Source of the DNA: Areca catechu
Taxonomy: Eukaryota > Streptophyta > Magnoliopsida > Arecales > Arecaceae
Direction of reading: 5' to 3'
Assembly (NCBI GenBank): GCA_021397845.1
Contig: CM038044.1
Coordinates: 55,775,851 to 55,839,850 of the forward strand
Length of the DNA stretch: 64,000 bases
Shown here: positions 11,559 to 23,406 of the stretch, one piece after another
How positions within the stretch are numbered: position 1 is the first letter of the stretch
Layout: the number at the start of each line of letters is the position of its first letter
Translations under genes and position numbers: made by a program
Notes under the pieces: model-generated
Databases searched by the model: none
Told to the model about the DNA's origin: nothing
The model's input: the letters and a program-made list of their open reading frames with translations, nothing else

Positions 11559-13719
11559 ATTCTCCCAGGGTGGAAAGAACTTGACCCTGTCGAGCATGGG
11601 TCAACTGGAATATGGTAATGCTCTAGTAAGTCTAGATCAATTCATTACAGATCCTCTCGAGTGATCCACGAGTCCTCAGACTTTTGGTCGACCTTGCCAA
11701 CAAACCAGATAACGTTGGTAGTATTTGTTCCTAGTAGTGAAAGTCTTGTCATGCAGAATTCGCTCAATCTTATCTCGCCACTCTAGTAAAGTGGCTGGTG
11801 GACACTCAGGGATAAGCTCACTCTCAAAAATAGGCTCAGGCCCAAAAGGCTCACTAGGTATCATCATTGGCTCCTTCCTTATACTCTTTTAAGTCTAAAA
11901 CATTGAAGGTCGAGCTGATACCTAAGTCAGATGGTAACTCAAGTATATATGCATAGGTCCAATTTTCTTTATGATTTTAAATGGGCCTGCACTGCGGGCA
12001 TGTAATTTTTTCATGATTCCAGGTGGGAACCGTTCAGGTTTGAGTCTAATCATCACGTAGTCTCCTCCATAAAATTATTTATCCTCTTACATGAATTAGC
12101 CATATGTTTGTAAGTTTCATTGCTCAAGTTGATTTTCTTAATGATTTCTTTATGCAAATCCCTAATATGCTGTGTATATTACTCAACCGACTCAGAAACT
12201 CATGCATGTGTGGATAAAGGGATAAGGTCTATGGGCTTCCTAGGTTTGTAACCATGGACAATCTCAAATGGACTTTTTCTAGTGGACCTATTGACTGAGC
12301 TGTTAAAAGCAAATTTGGCATGAGGTAATAAGAGATCCCAATTCTTCATACTATTGCTGACTAAGCATCTTAACATGTTTCTTAGACTTCGATTCACAAC
12401 TTCAGTCTGTCCATCAGTTTGAGGATGGTAGGCAGTAGAGAATTTGAGTTTGGTTCTTGGTATATGCCAAAGGATCTTTCAGAAATAACTAGTGAACCTA
12501 ACATCTCTATCTGACACAATGATTTTGGGTAACCCATGCAGCCTAACCACTTCATCTAGAAAAAGCCTAGCCACTCTCGAAGCATCGTAAGTCTAGGAAC
12601 AAGGTATGAAGTGTACCATCTTAGAGAATCGATCAACCACAACATATATAGAATAATGTTTCCTTATGGTCTTTGGTAACCCTAATACAAAGCCATACTA
12701 AGATCCTGCCATGAGCAATCAAGGACTATAGAGGGGTGTATAGGTCAGTATTCTGTTTTTGCTGTTTGGCAAAAGCACATGTTCGACATCGTGCCACAAC
12801 TTGAGGTACATTTATTTTGAGGCCAGGTCAAAAGAATTGATCTTCTACAGCTAAAATGGTCTTGTTTCTACCAAAATGGCCAGCTAAACCTCCAGCATGA
12901 ATTTCCCATACTAATAATTCTCTAATGGATGTTCGAGGGATACACAACTTATTTTCTTTGAAAAGGAATCCATTATGAGGGGTATAGTCACTATACAAGC
13001 ATAATGGTCCTTGGTGAAGCTATTGATAAATGTCACTAAAGTCGGGACTCTTAGGATATTCTTCTTTCAGCCTGTCAAACACTACAACTTCAGTGCTAAC
13101 CAAGGTCAAAAGCATGGATCGTCGACTAAGGGCATTAACGACCTGATTTTCAGTACTAGCACGATGTTTCAAGACAAAGATATAAGCTTGGATATGTTTT
13201 ACCTACTTCACATGCCTAGGGTTCAACTTCTTTTAAGAGTTAAGAAATTGGAGTACTTCATGATCTGAATATAAGATGAACTCCTGTGGTAATGGTAATG
13301 TCTCCAATCTCTTAAGGCTTGAACTACCACATATAATCCTTATCATATGTTGAATACCTAAGTTTTAACTCGTTTAACTTTTCACTGAAAAATGCCACTA
13401 GGTGATTTTCCTAACTCAAGACTCCTCCAATTCTACTCTAGAGGCAATACAAGCAACCTCAAATATCTTTAAAAAGTTAGGTGATCTCAAAATGGGTGCT
13501 TGGGTCATTTTCTCTTTGATTTCTAGGAATGCTCTATCGGCAGTTTTGGTCTATTCAAAGGTTCCCTTCCAAATGCAGTCGATAATGGATGCAACGATTG
13601 AACTGAATCCTCGAATAAATCTCTTATAGAAGGTGGCAAGGCCATGGAAGCTATGCACTTCTTATATACTAGTGGGTATAGGTCACTCAACCATGGTTTT
13701 GACTTTCTCTAGGTCAGCA
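11559..13719 (-). pseudogene. Copy B pol, 3' segment (RT to chromodomain), broken
   Basis: On the minus strand this covers the end of RT/RNase H (about 13400-13719), the integrase zinc finger and core (about 12480-13000; the stretch 12200-12397 holds the EFAYNSS-like region) and the chromodomain (11676-11867, ERILHDKTFTTRNKYYQRYL). Many frameshifts are present. RNase H and integrase sequence follow copy C closely, including a shared one-base deletion near 12690 (CAAAGCCATAC), whereas the C-terminal part below about 12200-12480 follows copy A. Confidence 0.8.
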
Positions 13720-15906
13720 TGTTGGGAATTGTGTCCCAAAGCTAATCGCCTAGGCTGTAGGCGGTTGAGTTGAGTATGTATGAATTAATAAATATTATTT
13801 TGGCAGCTCATCACATTCTTACATTTCCCTGTAATGAACTCTTTTTCATGTGATGAAGTCCTTAGGACTACACTGACTTTGATATAGAGAGGATATATCG
13901 AGTGGTCCTTAAATCAGGTTCACGACCAAAGGATACATTGTACTGGACGGCAATGTATCAAGTATAGGTTGTTATGGTTCACATCATTTGGTTGTCCTCT
14001 TGACCAAAGGAGTGTGGTGATACTGATGTGATCTGCAAGTGGGATATATGATATCTCATTGAACATGACTCCATGTAGCCCCTTTCTGCCAAAGGGATAC
14101 TCACGATTGGATATGGGTATATGTGTCCCTCTGACCTGAGGTCATCATGGTAGCTTGCAAGCAACTCCCTGTGCTTTGGTGCTGGACTACCCGGATTTCT
14201 AATCCAGTGATGGAAGGTTTCTGGGTACAGGCAAGTACTTGGGGAGCAGTGATGGACCAAGATGGAATTGACATGTCCAAATAGTTTGGATTGAATGTCT
14301 CGTAGTGTCTCAATTTAGCAAATCCTCGACCGGGGTAGTCCTAGTGAGGAGTCACTGGACTTGCGAGGTTAAGACATATTATGGATTGACTCAGCTAGGG
14401 TTGTCAGTTAAACCCTAGTTCATCCTGAGCATTGGAGGTCAAAGGGATGAATTATTCGATAACCATATGCCAGAGGTTCGATTGATTGCTCTCGCATCTT
14501 CGATCTATCCGGACGCCGGAACCCATTGCTAGATGGTATCTTGTGCTGTTACTGGAATTGTTTCAGTGCTACCGCATAGACTTGAACCTATGAGGTCACA
14601 CGCCATAGAGGATCTCTCCCTGATCCAGGTACCGATTTATGATTAGGAATCATTTCGGTAATGGTTTGATTGAACACATTTGATTGACTCAGGTTTAGAT
14701 TGATCAGTATTCGTTTGGGTCTACCAGGAATTATTTCTCGGTAACCGGGTCTAGACCAAGCCATTTGATAATTAGATTTTGGTCTAATTGGGTTTTTGAA
14801 CCAGTTGTGAATTGGATTGGACTCATCACCACGGTGATTAGTGGCTTGGGTAAATAGGAATTTCAAGGCATCTCTTCATCTCCCGTTCCACCTCTTTTTG
14901 GTTGAATTTATCCACAGATTAATAGCTATTTATTGCTTGGTTGAAACTAAGAGGATTCGTTCCAAATACCTGCTGCCTTTTGGTTTTCCCAGCAAGTCCT
15001 TTCTCCTCCCATTGCACCGTTATGAATGGTTCATCGCTGCTTATAAAAATCTGGGGGCTGAAAACCGTGAGAGGTATGATTCCTTTGAGATATTTGTTAA
15101 CCCTTTCCACCACAGATTTTGGGCTGGGTTTGAGTAAAAGATTGGGAGAGAAAGAGTTCCTGTCTCCCTGTTCTTGGTTAGTGCTCAATCTGTGGAAGAA
15201 CTTTGGTTTTGGAGAAAACCAATTTCAGAATAGAGCATTCTGTTCTTCTCTTTTCTTCCTACCGTTCCAAGGTTTCCGGCGACTAGCATCGCGCGAGAGC
15301 TGGATCTAAAGAGCCCTAGGCGTGTACCCCCTCTAGAGGGTGTTCGCTTGAACACCTAAGAGCTGGTTGATCATCCTTGCTGCTATTTTGCTTTGCCCTA
15401 TTTTTGTGGTTGCAGATTTTCTTTGCAGCACCTGGTAGAGAGGAAGAGGTTGTTGGATGAACGTTCCAAAGTCTCTCCCTTGAAGCAAGAACAACTAAGA
15501 AGTTCCCTTGCTAATTGGTGCTGGAAGTGAGACCAAGGAGTTGGCCATTTTTGGTTGGGTTTGCTGCAGCTTTTGGAAAAGAAGAACAAAGCATTCCAAC
15601 GGTTGAAGGAGAAGAAGACAGGAATAACTTTATTCCAGTGGTCCCAACAATTCCAGATTTATCCTAGAGTTATTCCCAGTAGGAATAAGGTAATATTTCT
15701 GGTTTTATTTTTCATGCATGCCTAGATCTAGGTTTATATAATTATTTATAAATATTACATGCCCTTGTTCATGCCTAGTTTTGCTCGTACATGCATCTTG
15801 AACATGTTAGATCCTGTGCGTAGCAGGTTTTTCCACTGTTATTTTAAAATAGTTTTAAAATACAAACCTGCTCCCTGCTGTTGCATGCTTAGTGTAGGCA
15901 CCAACA
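13720..15906 (+). mobile_element. Ty1/copia-type solo LTR inserted in copy B
   Basis: A 2187-bp insertion splits the RT region of copy B. It begins TGTTGGGAATTGTGTCCC and ends GGCACCAACA, with terminal inverted repeats TGTTGG/CCAACA, as in copia LTRs. A TATA motif TATAAAAAT lies at 15042-15050. No PBS, internal region or partner LTR is present, so a solo LTR is most likely. The right junction is untidy: 18-23 bp (15907-15929) separate the LTR from resumed host sequence, and no clean TSD is visible. Short ORFs inside it are not credible genes. Confidence 0.75.
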
Positions 15907-15924
15907 CCCGCTCTTTTACTTTCA

Positions 15925-17204
15925 CGACAGACACTCCTTTAGGGGTGACAACAAATTCTAGAAAGATAACTCTATAGATCAAGAATTCACATTTTTTTTA
16001 GATTGGCATAGAGACTATTTGGTCTAAGGGCTTGGAAAACTTGCTGAAGATGCTTCAGGTGGTCTTCCTTAGTCCTACCGTAGATAAGAATGTCATCGAA
16101 ATAGACCACAACAAATTTTCTAATGAATGTTCTTAAGACTTGTCATTATCCTCATGAAGGTAGTTGGTGCATTGGAAAGACCAAAAGGCATCACTACTCA
16201 CTCATACAGGCCATCCTTAGTCTTGAAAGCTATTTTCCATTCATCCCCTGTCTATTTCTCACTTGATGAAAGCCACTCTTAAGATAAATATTGGAGAAAA
16301 TAGTGCCTCCGGCCATCATGTCTATCATATCATCCAAACGGGGAATAAAGAAATGATACTTGACTGTTATTTTATTAATGGCTCGACTATCTACACACAT
16401 TCTCCATGTGCCATCTTTCTTGGGGGTCAAAAGGGCAGGCACTGCACATGGGCTCAGGCTTTTCCTAACAAATCCCTTTTGGAGAAGATCTCCAACTTGT
16501 CATTGTAACTCAGAATGTTCAGTGGAATTCATCCTATAATGCAGAAAGTTTGGTAACGTGGTTCATAGGACCAAATCTATGGCATGCGAATGTCCCTTAA
16601 AAATGGAAGGTGATTGGGGAGGTTCTTTGGAAACACATCTTGAAGTTTTTTCAAAAATCTTATTACTTCCTGGGGTTGTTCCTTATGGGATTGATCCTGG
16701 ACTTTCTTAGTAGACAAAATCCAAATAGGGGAACCCTCATTAGGCTATTATTCTAATTCCTTAGCACTGATCAAATTCATCCCTTGTTTTTTGTCTTTCA
16801 GGTTACTAGATCCTCTCCTAATGTTGTCCTTAGGTGATGAAGAATTGATCACAATTTTCTTTCCATTATGGGTGAAGGGAACAAGAATTAGAATGATCAT
16901 ACAATATAGCATCATGATCCTATAACCATGGTCGACCTAAGATGATCTACTAACCCCTATAGGAAGAACATCACACCAAACCTTCTTTTAGTATGACTGG
17001 ACCTGGATGTAACTTGTTGTCTAAACTTGATGGGAATTGAGGTCGAATCTATCCAAGATACCTTATATGGGTTGAGATGGGGAACAATGGATAAACATAA
17101 GTTTTTGACAACACTAGTTGAAATGGCATTGGCACAGCTCCCACTATCTATGATGATCTTGCAGACTTTTTTTCCTAATTTATCAAAATTTTTTAGGATG
17201 TTGG
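15925..17204 (-). pseudogene. Copy B pol, middle segment (protease to RT), broken
   Basis: On the minus strand this is the continuation of copy B. Protease lies near 16957-17170 (KVCKIIIDSGSCANAIS; DSGS catalytic motif kept), and the RT N-terminal part is at 16230-16442 (PALLTPKKDGTWRMCVDSRA). The remaining RT runs down to the copia LTR junction and contains several frameshifts. The segment stops at the TSD of the young chromovirus and resumes at 25830. Confidence 0.8.
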
Positions 17205-17209
17205 TCCTA
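17205..17209. other. Target site duplication TCCTA (left)
   Basis: The 5 bp left of the young chromovirus are repeated at 25825-25829. Together they rebuild a continuous protease sequence of copy B. Confidence 0.93.
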
Positions 17210-18541
17210 TGATGCGGCAAGCATATGATTAGTGATTTGATTCGTGTTTGTAGAGCAATGAAACCTAATTAGACTAGCATTGTACTCATCATAATAAGTC
17301 TTAAGGATTACATGAAAAGGGACTATTATATGATTAGACACAATCCTAAAACTAAGAAGGAAGAAGATCTAGACAATAGGGGCTAATGATTGAGGACTTG
17401 CCTTGTTGAGCTTTCCAACCTTCTAATGATTTCAAACCTTGAAACTACCGATGCTCTGGACTGGAGAACTCGGATAACAGAGATCAGAACGCTGGGCTTG
17501 GGCTTCAGCTTGTTGGTTCATTGTCAAGGGGAACCTTGTTCACAACTCAAAGACTTCGAAGGACCCTGCAATGAAGATCAAAAGTTAAGGAAGAAGAAAG
17601 CAGGCATATGGAAGGGATGGAATAATTTATGAGCAAGGAAGGAAGTCTGAGATGGTTTGGCCGGCTCCAATGTATCCTTCTTGAACTTGGCGTTGGATGG
17701 CTTGGAGAAGAAAGTAGATTCGAGTGGGGGGAAAGGGGGCTTAGGAACAATCACTCAAAGAAATAATATAAGACTACAACTTCAACTTCAACTTCATTTT
17801 TTCATTCATCTCATCAAAATCAATCCCTTTTACAATGGGCATCCAAGGCTTTTAATAGCCTCACAAAGCTAGCTTTTGAAATTTAAAAACTCCCCAAATC
17901 GAGGAGGATTACAAGGGGGGTTGGAGGATTTGGTGGAGAGTTTGGAGGGATGTGGGGGGGGTTGGAGGATTTGGTGGAGGACTTGGAGGGATGTGGCCAA
18001 CCTCCTTGAATTTGAATCTTCCTTGTTGGCGCCCAAAGGGTGATGAGGTGGCTGGTGAAGTGGCACCTGATGACGTGGCATGGTGAGGTGGTCTTCTACT
18101 TGGATAAGAATGACATGTGGCGCCCAGTGGTCCTAGTTGATGGTCCTTTTCTCTTGCTTGGTTGATGTGTCTTCTCTTCTGGTCAAATTCTGGGGTCTAG
18201 AATTTGAGTCTTGTTGCTGGCTTTCATGGCTTTAAGACTTGATTAGACTTAACTCAACTGAATTAGACTTAACTCAACTGAACTGACTTGACTGACCTAG
18301 ACTTTAAAACTTGAAATGGACTTACAAGAAATGAAATTTTAAAAGTAATTACAGGACTCAATAAACACTCTTGATTTGAAACTCAAAATTAATTACAGGA
18401 CTCTTGAAAAGGAAATGACTCTTGAAAATAAAATATTTTTGAACTAAAGGATACAAGGTAACCTAATTATCTTCGATCCAAATTGGGATAAGGCTAACCT
18501 TGTTGGAGTGAAGTTTCTTTCGGCTTCTGGTGTCCACACCA
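17210..18541 (-). repeat. 3' LTR of young chromovirus
   Basis: The plus strand begins TGATGCGGCAAGC and ends GTGTCCACACCA, so the element-sense LTR reads TGGTGTGGACACC...GCCGCATCA. It contains an imperfect 41-bp tandem duplication (about 17915-17995) and a doubled TTAGACTTAACTCAACTGAA motif near 18240-18290. A TATA-like CTATTAAAAG lies at 17849-17858 on the minus strand. Its right 79 bp encode the C-terminus of gag-pol. Confidence 0.95.
17849..17858 (-). promoter_or_regulatory. TATA-like element of young chromovirus LTR
   Basis: The minus strand reads CTATTAAAAG at the place where related LTRs carry CTATAAATA. The identical site in the 5' LTR, at 25132-25141, would drive the genomic RNA. It is weaker than the consensus. 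Confidence 0.45.
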
Positions 18542-21500
18542 ATTCTCCTAGGGTGGGCAGAACTCGACCCAGTCGAGTATGGTTCAGTTTTGCCCTGGTA
18601 ATGCTCGAACAAGTCTGGGTTAAGTCTTTGCAGGTCCTCTCGAGTAATCCAAGAGTTGTCGGACTCAGGTCGACCTTGCCATTGAACCAGGTATCGCTGA
18701 TAGTCCTTATTCCTGGTAGTAATGATCTTGTCATCCAGGATTCTCTCAATCCTCTCTCTCTGCTCAGGTAAGGTTGGTGGTGGACACTCGGAAATATGTT
18801 CACTCTCAATAAAAGTTTCTGGCTCAAAAGGCTCACTAGGTATTAGTAGTGGTTCTTTGTATTCTACTAGGTCTGAAACATTGAAGGTTGTACTAATACC
18901 CATATCAGGTGGAAGTTCCAAAACATATGCATTAGGCCCTATTTTCTTTAAGATCTTAAAAGGTCCCGCTCCACAGGCATGCAGCTTCTTTATGGTTCCA
19001 GGGGGAAACCGCTCAGGGTTGAGCCTAATCATCGCATAATCCCCTTCACAGAATTCTTTAGCCCTCTTATGTGAGTCAGCTAAGTGTTTGTAAGTTTCAT
19101 TGCTCAGGTTGATCTTATTACTGATTTCTTTATGTAGATTTGTGACATGCTGTGCAAAAGACTCAGCAGACTCAGAGACTCGTGTGTGAATAGGTAGTGG
19201 GATTAGATCTAAAGGCTTCCTAGGCTTGCAACCATGGACTATCTCAAAGGGACTTTTGCCCGTAGATCGATTGACCGAACTGTTGTAAGCGAACTCAGCA
19301 CGTGGCAATAACAAATCCCAGTTTCCTAGACTTTCTCCCACTAGGCATCTCAGCAAGTTCCCTAGACTTCTATTTACAACCTCGGTTTGTCCATCAGTCT
19401 GGGGATGGTAGGCAGTGGAGAATTTCAGTCTGGTTCCTAATAGGTGCCAAAGGGTTTTCCAGAAGTAACTTGTGAAGCGGACATCCCTATCAGAAACAAT
19501 GGTTTTTGGTAACCCGTGGAGTCTAACTACTTGATCAAGAAAGAGTTTGGCTATCCTAGAGGCATCGGAAGTTTGGGTGCAAGGTATGAAATGGGCCATT
19601 TTTGAAAACCGGTCGACCACCACAAAGATTGAATCATGTTTTCGAATGGTCTTGGGTAATCCTAGAACAAAGTCCATGCTTAGATCCTGCCATGGACACT
19701 CAGGTACAGGTAATGGAGTGTATAGCCCGGTATTCTTCTTTTGTTGCTTTGCAACAGCACATGTCCTACATCGGGCTACAAGGTTTGCTACTTGTTTCTT
19801 AAGACCTGGCCAGTAAAATTGTTCCTCAACAGCCAAGATAGTCTTGTTTCGTCCGAAGTGGCCAGCCAAACCTCCCGCATGTATCTCCCAAACTAAAAAA
19901 TCTCTTAAGGAGGTTCTTGGGATGCAAAGCCTATTCTCTCTAAAAAGATAACCATCTAGAAGGGTATAGTCACTATGATCACTAGATGGTCCTTGATGCA
20001 AAACCTGATAAATTTTACCAAAATCTGGACAGGTTTCGTACTGCTCCTTAAGTCTTTCAAAACCTATGACTTCAGTACTGACTGAGGTTAAAAGTAACGT
20101 TCTACGACTTAGGGCATCAGCTACCTTATTATCGGTTCCTGATTGATGCTTTAGGACAAACGTATAGGATTGGATGTACTCTACCCATTTGGCATGCCTA
20201 GGATTTAGTTTCTTTTGGGAACTCAAAAACCTAAGGGCTTCATGATCTGAAAATAAAACAAATTCTTGCGGTAGGAGATAATGCCTCCAATACCTTAATG
20301 CTTGCACTACCGCATAAAGCTCCCGATCATATGTGGAGTATTTTTTCCTGGCTTCATTCAATTTCTCACTAAAGAATGCTACGGGATGGTTCTCTTGACT
20401 CAGAACTCCACCAATACCTACTCCCGAAGCATCGCATGCTACTTCAAAGACCTTAGAAAAATCGGGTAGTCTTAAGACTGGTGCTTGGGTCATCTTATCT
20501 TTGATGTGAAGGAAGGCCTTATCAGCTGACTTCGTCCATTCAAAATGACCCTTCCTAATACAATCCGTGATAGGAGCAACTATGGTGCTAAACCCTCTAA
20601 TAAATCTTCGATAAAACATAGCGAGGCCATGAAAACTTCTTACTTCATGAATATTATTGGGTGTTGGCCACTCTACATTTGCCTTAACCTTCTCAGGGTC
20701 AGCGGATACTCCTTCAGGGGTCACAACAAATCCTAGGAAGATAACTCTAGTAGTCATGAAAGCACATTTCTTTAGATTGGCATAGAGGTTATCTTTTCTA
20801 AGTGCTAAACATACCTGCCTCAGATGTTGTTGATGATCTTCTCTAGTCCTACTATAGATAAGTATGTCGTCAAAGTAAACGACAACAAATTTTCCAATAA
20901 AGGCTCGTAGGACTTGGTTCATGATTCGCATAAAAGTGCTAGGGGCGTTTGATAACCCAAAAGGCATGACTACCCATTCAAATAACTCGTCCTTAGTTTT
21001 AAAGGCAGTCTTCCATTCATCCCCTGGTCTGATCCTAACTTGGTGATAGCCGCTCTTCAGGTCAATCTTAGAAAATATAGTTGCACCGGCCATCATATCT
21101 AACATATCATCCAAGCGGGGGATGGGAAACCTATACTTCACCGTGATTTTATTTATGGCACGACTATCAACACACATTCTCCATGTGCCATCTTTCTTAG
21201 GGGTAAGTAAGGTTGGGACTGCGCATGGACTCAAACTCTCCCTAATGAATCCTTTCTTTAGGAGTTCTCCTACTTGACGTTGTAATTCTTGGTGCTCGGT
21301 AGGGTTCATTCTATAATGGGGAAGGTTCGGTAGGGTTGCTCCGGGGACTAAGTCTATCGCATGTTGTATATCCCTAAGAGGTGGGAGTTGGTCGGGCAAG
21401 TCATCGGGGAACACGTCTTTGAACTCCTCTAGCACTTGACTGACTTCTTGAGGTTGTTCTTTTGAAAGAGGTTCTTGATGATCCTTAATGGTTAAAATCC

Positions 21501-23406
21501 AAACAGGTGACCCATTGCTAATTTCTTTCTCCATTTCTCTAGCAGTGATCACGTTTATCCCCTTTTTCTTATCACTCAATTGGCTTGATCCTCTCTTAAT
21601 GGGGTTCTTAGGTGGAGAAGAATGGATTACAATCTTCTTTCCATTATGAGTAAACGAGCATGAATTAGAACGACCATAGAGTGTTACGTCAAGATCGTAC
21701 AACCATGGTCGGCCTAAAATTATGCTACTTACTCCCATTGGAAGTACATCACACCATACTTTCTCCAGGTAAGATTGGAACTGAATGGTTACTAGGCACC
21801 TAGACTTAATGGAAATCGTGGTTGAGTCTATCCAGGATACCTTATAGGGATTAGGATGGGGTACGGTGGACAATCCTAGGTTTTTAACTGTGTTGGTGGA
21901 TATGGCATTGACACAGCTACCGCTATCTAAAATGACTTTGCATACTTTCTCACCTATCTTAATGAATGTCTGTAGGATGCTAGTCCTACGCCAATCTTCT
22001 TGGGTTTTAGCTTGGGTGAGAATACACCTAACCACTCCTAACAGATCTTGATCTACCAGGACTTCCTCATCCTCATACTCTTCAGCCAAGTTCTCATCTG
22101 CCTGGTATACTTCCTCCTCAAATTCACCTTGGGATTCTACGGCTTCCTCTTCTACTTCGCCTATGTGTAGGGCTCTATTAGGACAGTTGCTAGAATAGTG
22201 ACCCACTTTGTTACACTTGAAACATGCGTTTGGAGTTCTTTGGGTCTCAGGTGTTTTTCCCTTGTCATCTCTACGGGTCACAGGCACATTAGGATTGGGT
22301 CGGTTGAATCTAGGCTGATTGGATCCTGACTGCTGATAAGGTGCACTAGTCCTAGGGGCTTCGGGCCTACGATAGACTGGACCTCTATGGAATCTCTCAG
22401 CATCCCTAGCTATTTGATAGGCAAATTCTAGGTCATGTACCTCTCGCATGAACAATTCTCTTTGAATTTCTTCCCTCAGTCCGGCTCTAAATCTAGACAA
22501 GGTCACCGACTCAGATTCATCAACATTGCACCTCATAACGAATTCGTCAAACTTCGCTATGTACTCTGCGACACTCCTATTTCCTTGAGTAAGTCTTTGC
22601 CATTGATCTAGGAGTCTTTGGTGGTAGGACATAGGAAGGTATTTCTCCCTAAGCCTAAGTTTCATAGCTCGCCAGGTCACTATGGGCACATCACCTCTCT
22701 GTCTAGTGAGTCTCTCAATGTTTCCCCAATATAACCTAGCTTGGCGCACAAGTTTAAGCTTTGCAAACTTACACTTGCGCTCTTCACTCATCTCAAACCA
22801 GTCAAAATACTGGTCCATCTCACCTTCCCAATCAATGTAGATCTTTGGATCTAAAATTCCATCAAAGGTGGGAGCTTCTAGCCTAATGTTCTTCATGGTT
22901 CGGTCATCTTGATCAAAGTGAATTGGGGTGGGTCTCCTGACATTGGGTTCATAGTTAGGCTCATGATGGAATCTCCTTGGGTTGGGCTCGATGGTTTGAC
23001 CAGGGTGGGGTCCTCTAGGAATTGGATCATAAAACTGATCTTGGGGAGCTCTCCTAGGGTTTGTTTCGTAGAGAGGGTTTTGATATGGAATCCTTCTAGG
23101 GTTCAATGGGGTCTCGAGTTCAGGTACAAGACTTGGCTCAGGCTCAGTCTGGGCTTCATGATTGCTTTCAGGGGTTCTAGCCTCTAACTGATCCAACCTA
23201 GTAGTGATGTGGGCTAACTGCTCATTCATGTCTTGGTTGGTTTGTGCCACATTCTGATTTGTTTGGGCCAATTGCTCAGTTAAACTCTTAGTCAGTTGGG
23301 CCACTTGATCATTTAGGCCTTTGATCAAATTCCCTAAGTTTTGGTCCATGGCTACACTTGACTGGGCTTGGATTGGTGAATACGGTGTTCCTGCTCTAGT
23401 TGTCAT
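18463..23406 (-). CDS. Intact gag-pol polyprotein, chromovirus
   Basis: The predicted 1647-residue polyprotein supplies all functions for reverse transcription and integration. The start at 23406 (MTTRAGTPYSP) is chosen because copies A, B and C have the same start; an in-frame ATG 26 codons upstream lies in the leader. Approximate order: Gln-rich coiled coil 24-78; gag core 178-340; CCHC knuckle CFKCNKVGHYSSNC 395-408; protease ILDSGS with Asp494; RT with YFDD 844-847; RNase H with Asp992, Glu1029, Asp1054 and Asp1097; integrase zinc finger His1176, His1183, Cys1213 and Cys1216; integrase triad Asp1245, Asp1306 and Glu1342 (35-residue spacing); chromodomain about 1552-1604 (YLVQWQGRPESDNSWI). 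No stop, shift or catalytic loss is visible. Gag and pol are in one frame. The last 26 codons and the stop lie in the 3' LTR. Confidence 0.96.
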   Translation of the reverse strand: MTTRAGTPYSPIQAQSSVAMDQNLGNLIKGLNDQVAQLTKSLTEQLAQTNQNVAQTNQDMNEQLAHITTRLDQLEARTPESNHEAQTEPEPSLVPELETPLNPRRIPYQNPLYETNPRRAPQDQFYDPIPRGPHPGQTIEPNPRRFHHEPNYEPNVRRPTPIHFDQDDRTMKNIRLEAPTFDGILDPKIYIDWEGEMDQYFDWFEMSEERKCKFAKLKLVRQARLYWGNIERLTRQRGDVPIVTWRAMKLRLREKYLPMSYHQRLLDQWQRLTQGNRSVAEYIAKFDEFVMRCNVDESESVTLSRFRAGLREEIQRELFMREVHDLEFAYQIARDAERFHRGPVYRRPEAPRTSAPYQQSGSNQPRFNRPNPNVPVTRRDDKGKTPETQRTPNACFKCNKVGHYSSNCPNRALHIGEVEEEAVESQGEFEEEVYQADENLAEEYEDEEVLVDQDLLGVVRCILTQAKTQEDWRRTSILQTFIKIGEKVCKVILDSGSCVNAISTNTVKNLGLSTVPHPNPYKVSWIDSTTISIKSRCLVTIQFQSYLEKVWCDVLPMGVSSIILGRPWLYDLDVTLYGRSNSCSFTHNGKKIVIHSSPPKNPIKRGSSQLSDKKKGINVITAREMEKEISNGSPVWILTIKDHQEPLSKEQPQEVSQVLEEFKDVFPDDLPDQLPPLRDIQHAIDLVPGATLPNLPHYRMNPTEHQELQRQVGELLKKGFIRESLSPCAVPTLLTPKKDGTWRMCVDSRAINKITVKYRFPIPRLDDMLDMMAGATIFSKIDLKSGYHQVRIRPGDEWKTAFKTKDELFEWVVMPFGLSNAPSTFMRIMNQVLRAFIGKFVVVYFDDILIYSRTREDHQQHLRQVCLALRKDNLYANLKKCAFMTTRVIFLGFVVTPEGVSADPEKVKANVEWPTPNNIHEVRSFHGLAMFYRRFIRGFSTIVAPITDCIRKGHFEWTKSADKAFLHIKDKMTQAPVLRLPDFSKVFEVACDASGVGIGGVLSQENHPVAFFSEKLNEARKKYSTYDRELYAVVQALRYWRHYLLPQEFVLFSDHEALRFLSSQKKLNPRHAKWVEYIQSYTFVLKHQSGTDNKVADALSRRTLLLTSVSTEVIGFERLKEQYETCPDFGKIYQVLHQGPSSDHSDYTLLDGYLFRENRLCIPRTSLRDFLVWEIHAGGLAGHFGRNKTILAVEEQFYWPGLKKQVANLVARCRTCAVAKQQKKNTGLYTPLPVPECPWQDLSMDFVLGLPKTIRKHDSIFVVVDRFSKMAHFIPCTQTSDASRIAKLFLDQVVRLHGLPKTIVSDRDVRFTSYFWKTLWHLLGTRLKFSTAYHPQTDGQTEVVNRSLGNLLRCLVGESLGNWDLLLPRAEFAYNSSVNRSTGKSPFEIVHGCKPRKPLDLIPLPIHTRVSESAESFAQHVTNLHKEISNKINLSNETYKHLADSHKRAKEFCEGDYAMIRLNPERFPPGTIKKLHACGAGPFKILKKIGPNAYVLELPPDMGISTTFNVSDLVEYKEPLLIPSEPFEPETFIESEHISECPPPTLPEQRERIERILDDKIITTRNKDYQRYLVQWQGRPESDNSWITREDLQRLNPDLFEHYQGKTEPYSTGSSSAHPRRIGVDTRSRKKLHSNKVSLIPIWIEDN
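18542..18549 (-). other. Polypurine tract of young chromovirus
   Basis: The minus strand reads AGGAGAAT directly before the LTR start TGGTGTGG. It is short for a PPT, and it lies within the gag-pol reading frame. Confidence 0.6.

Noticed and set aside
14588..15309. Overlapping ORFs of 90-122 codons in the copia solo LTR
   Set aside because: They overlap on both strands, have no recognisable motifs and lie wholly in LTR sequence.
13715..15929. CAGCA / CGACA as target duplication of the copia solo LTR
   Set aside because: Only three of five bases agree and the LTR end is better placed at CCAACA (15906).
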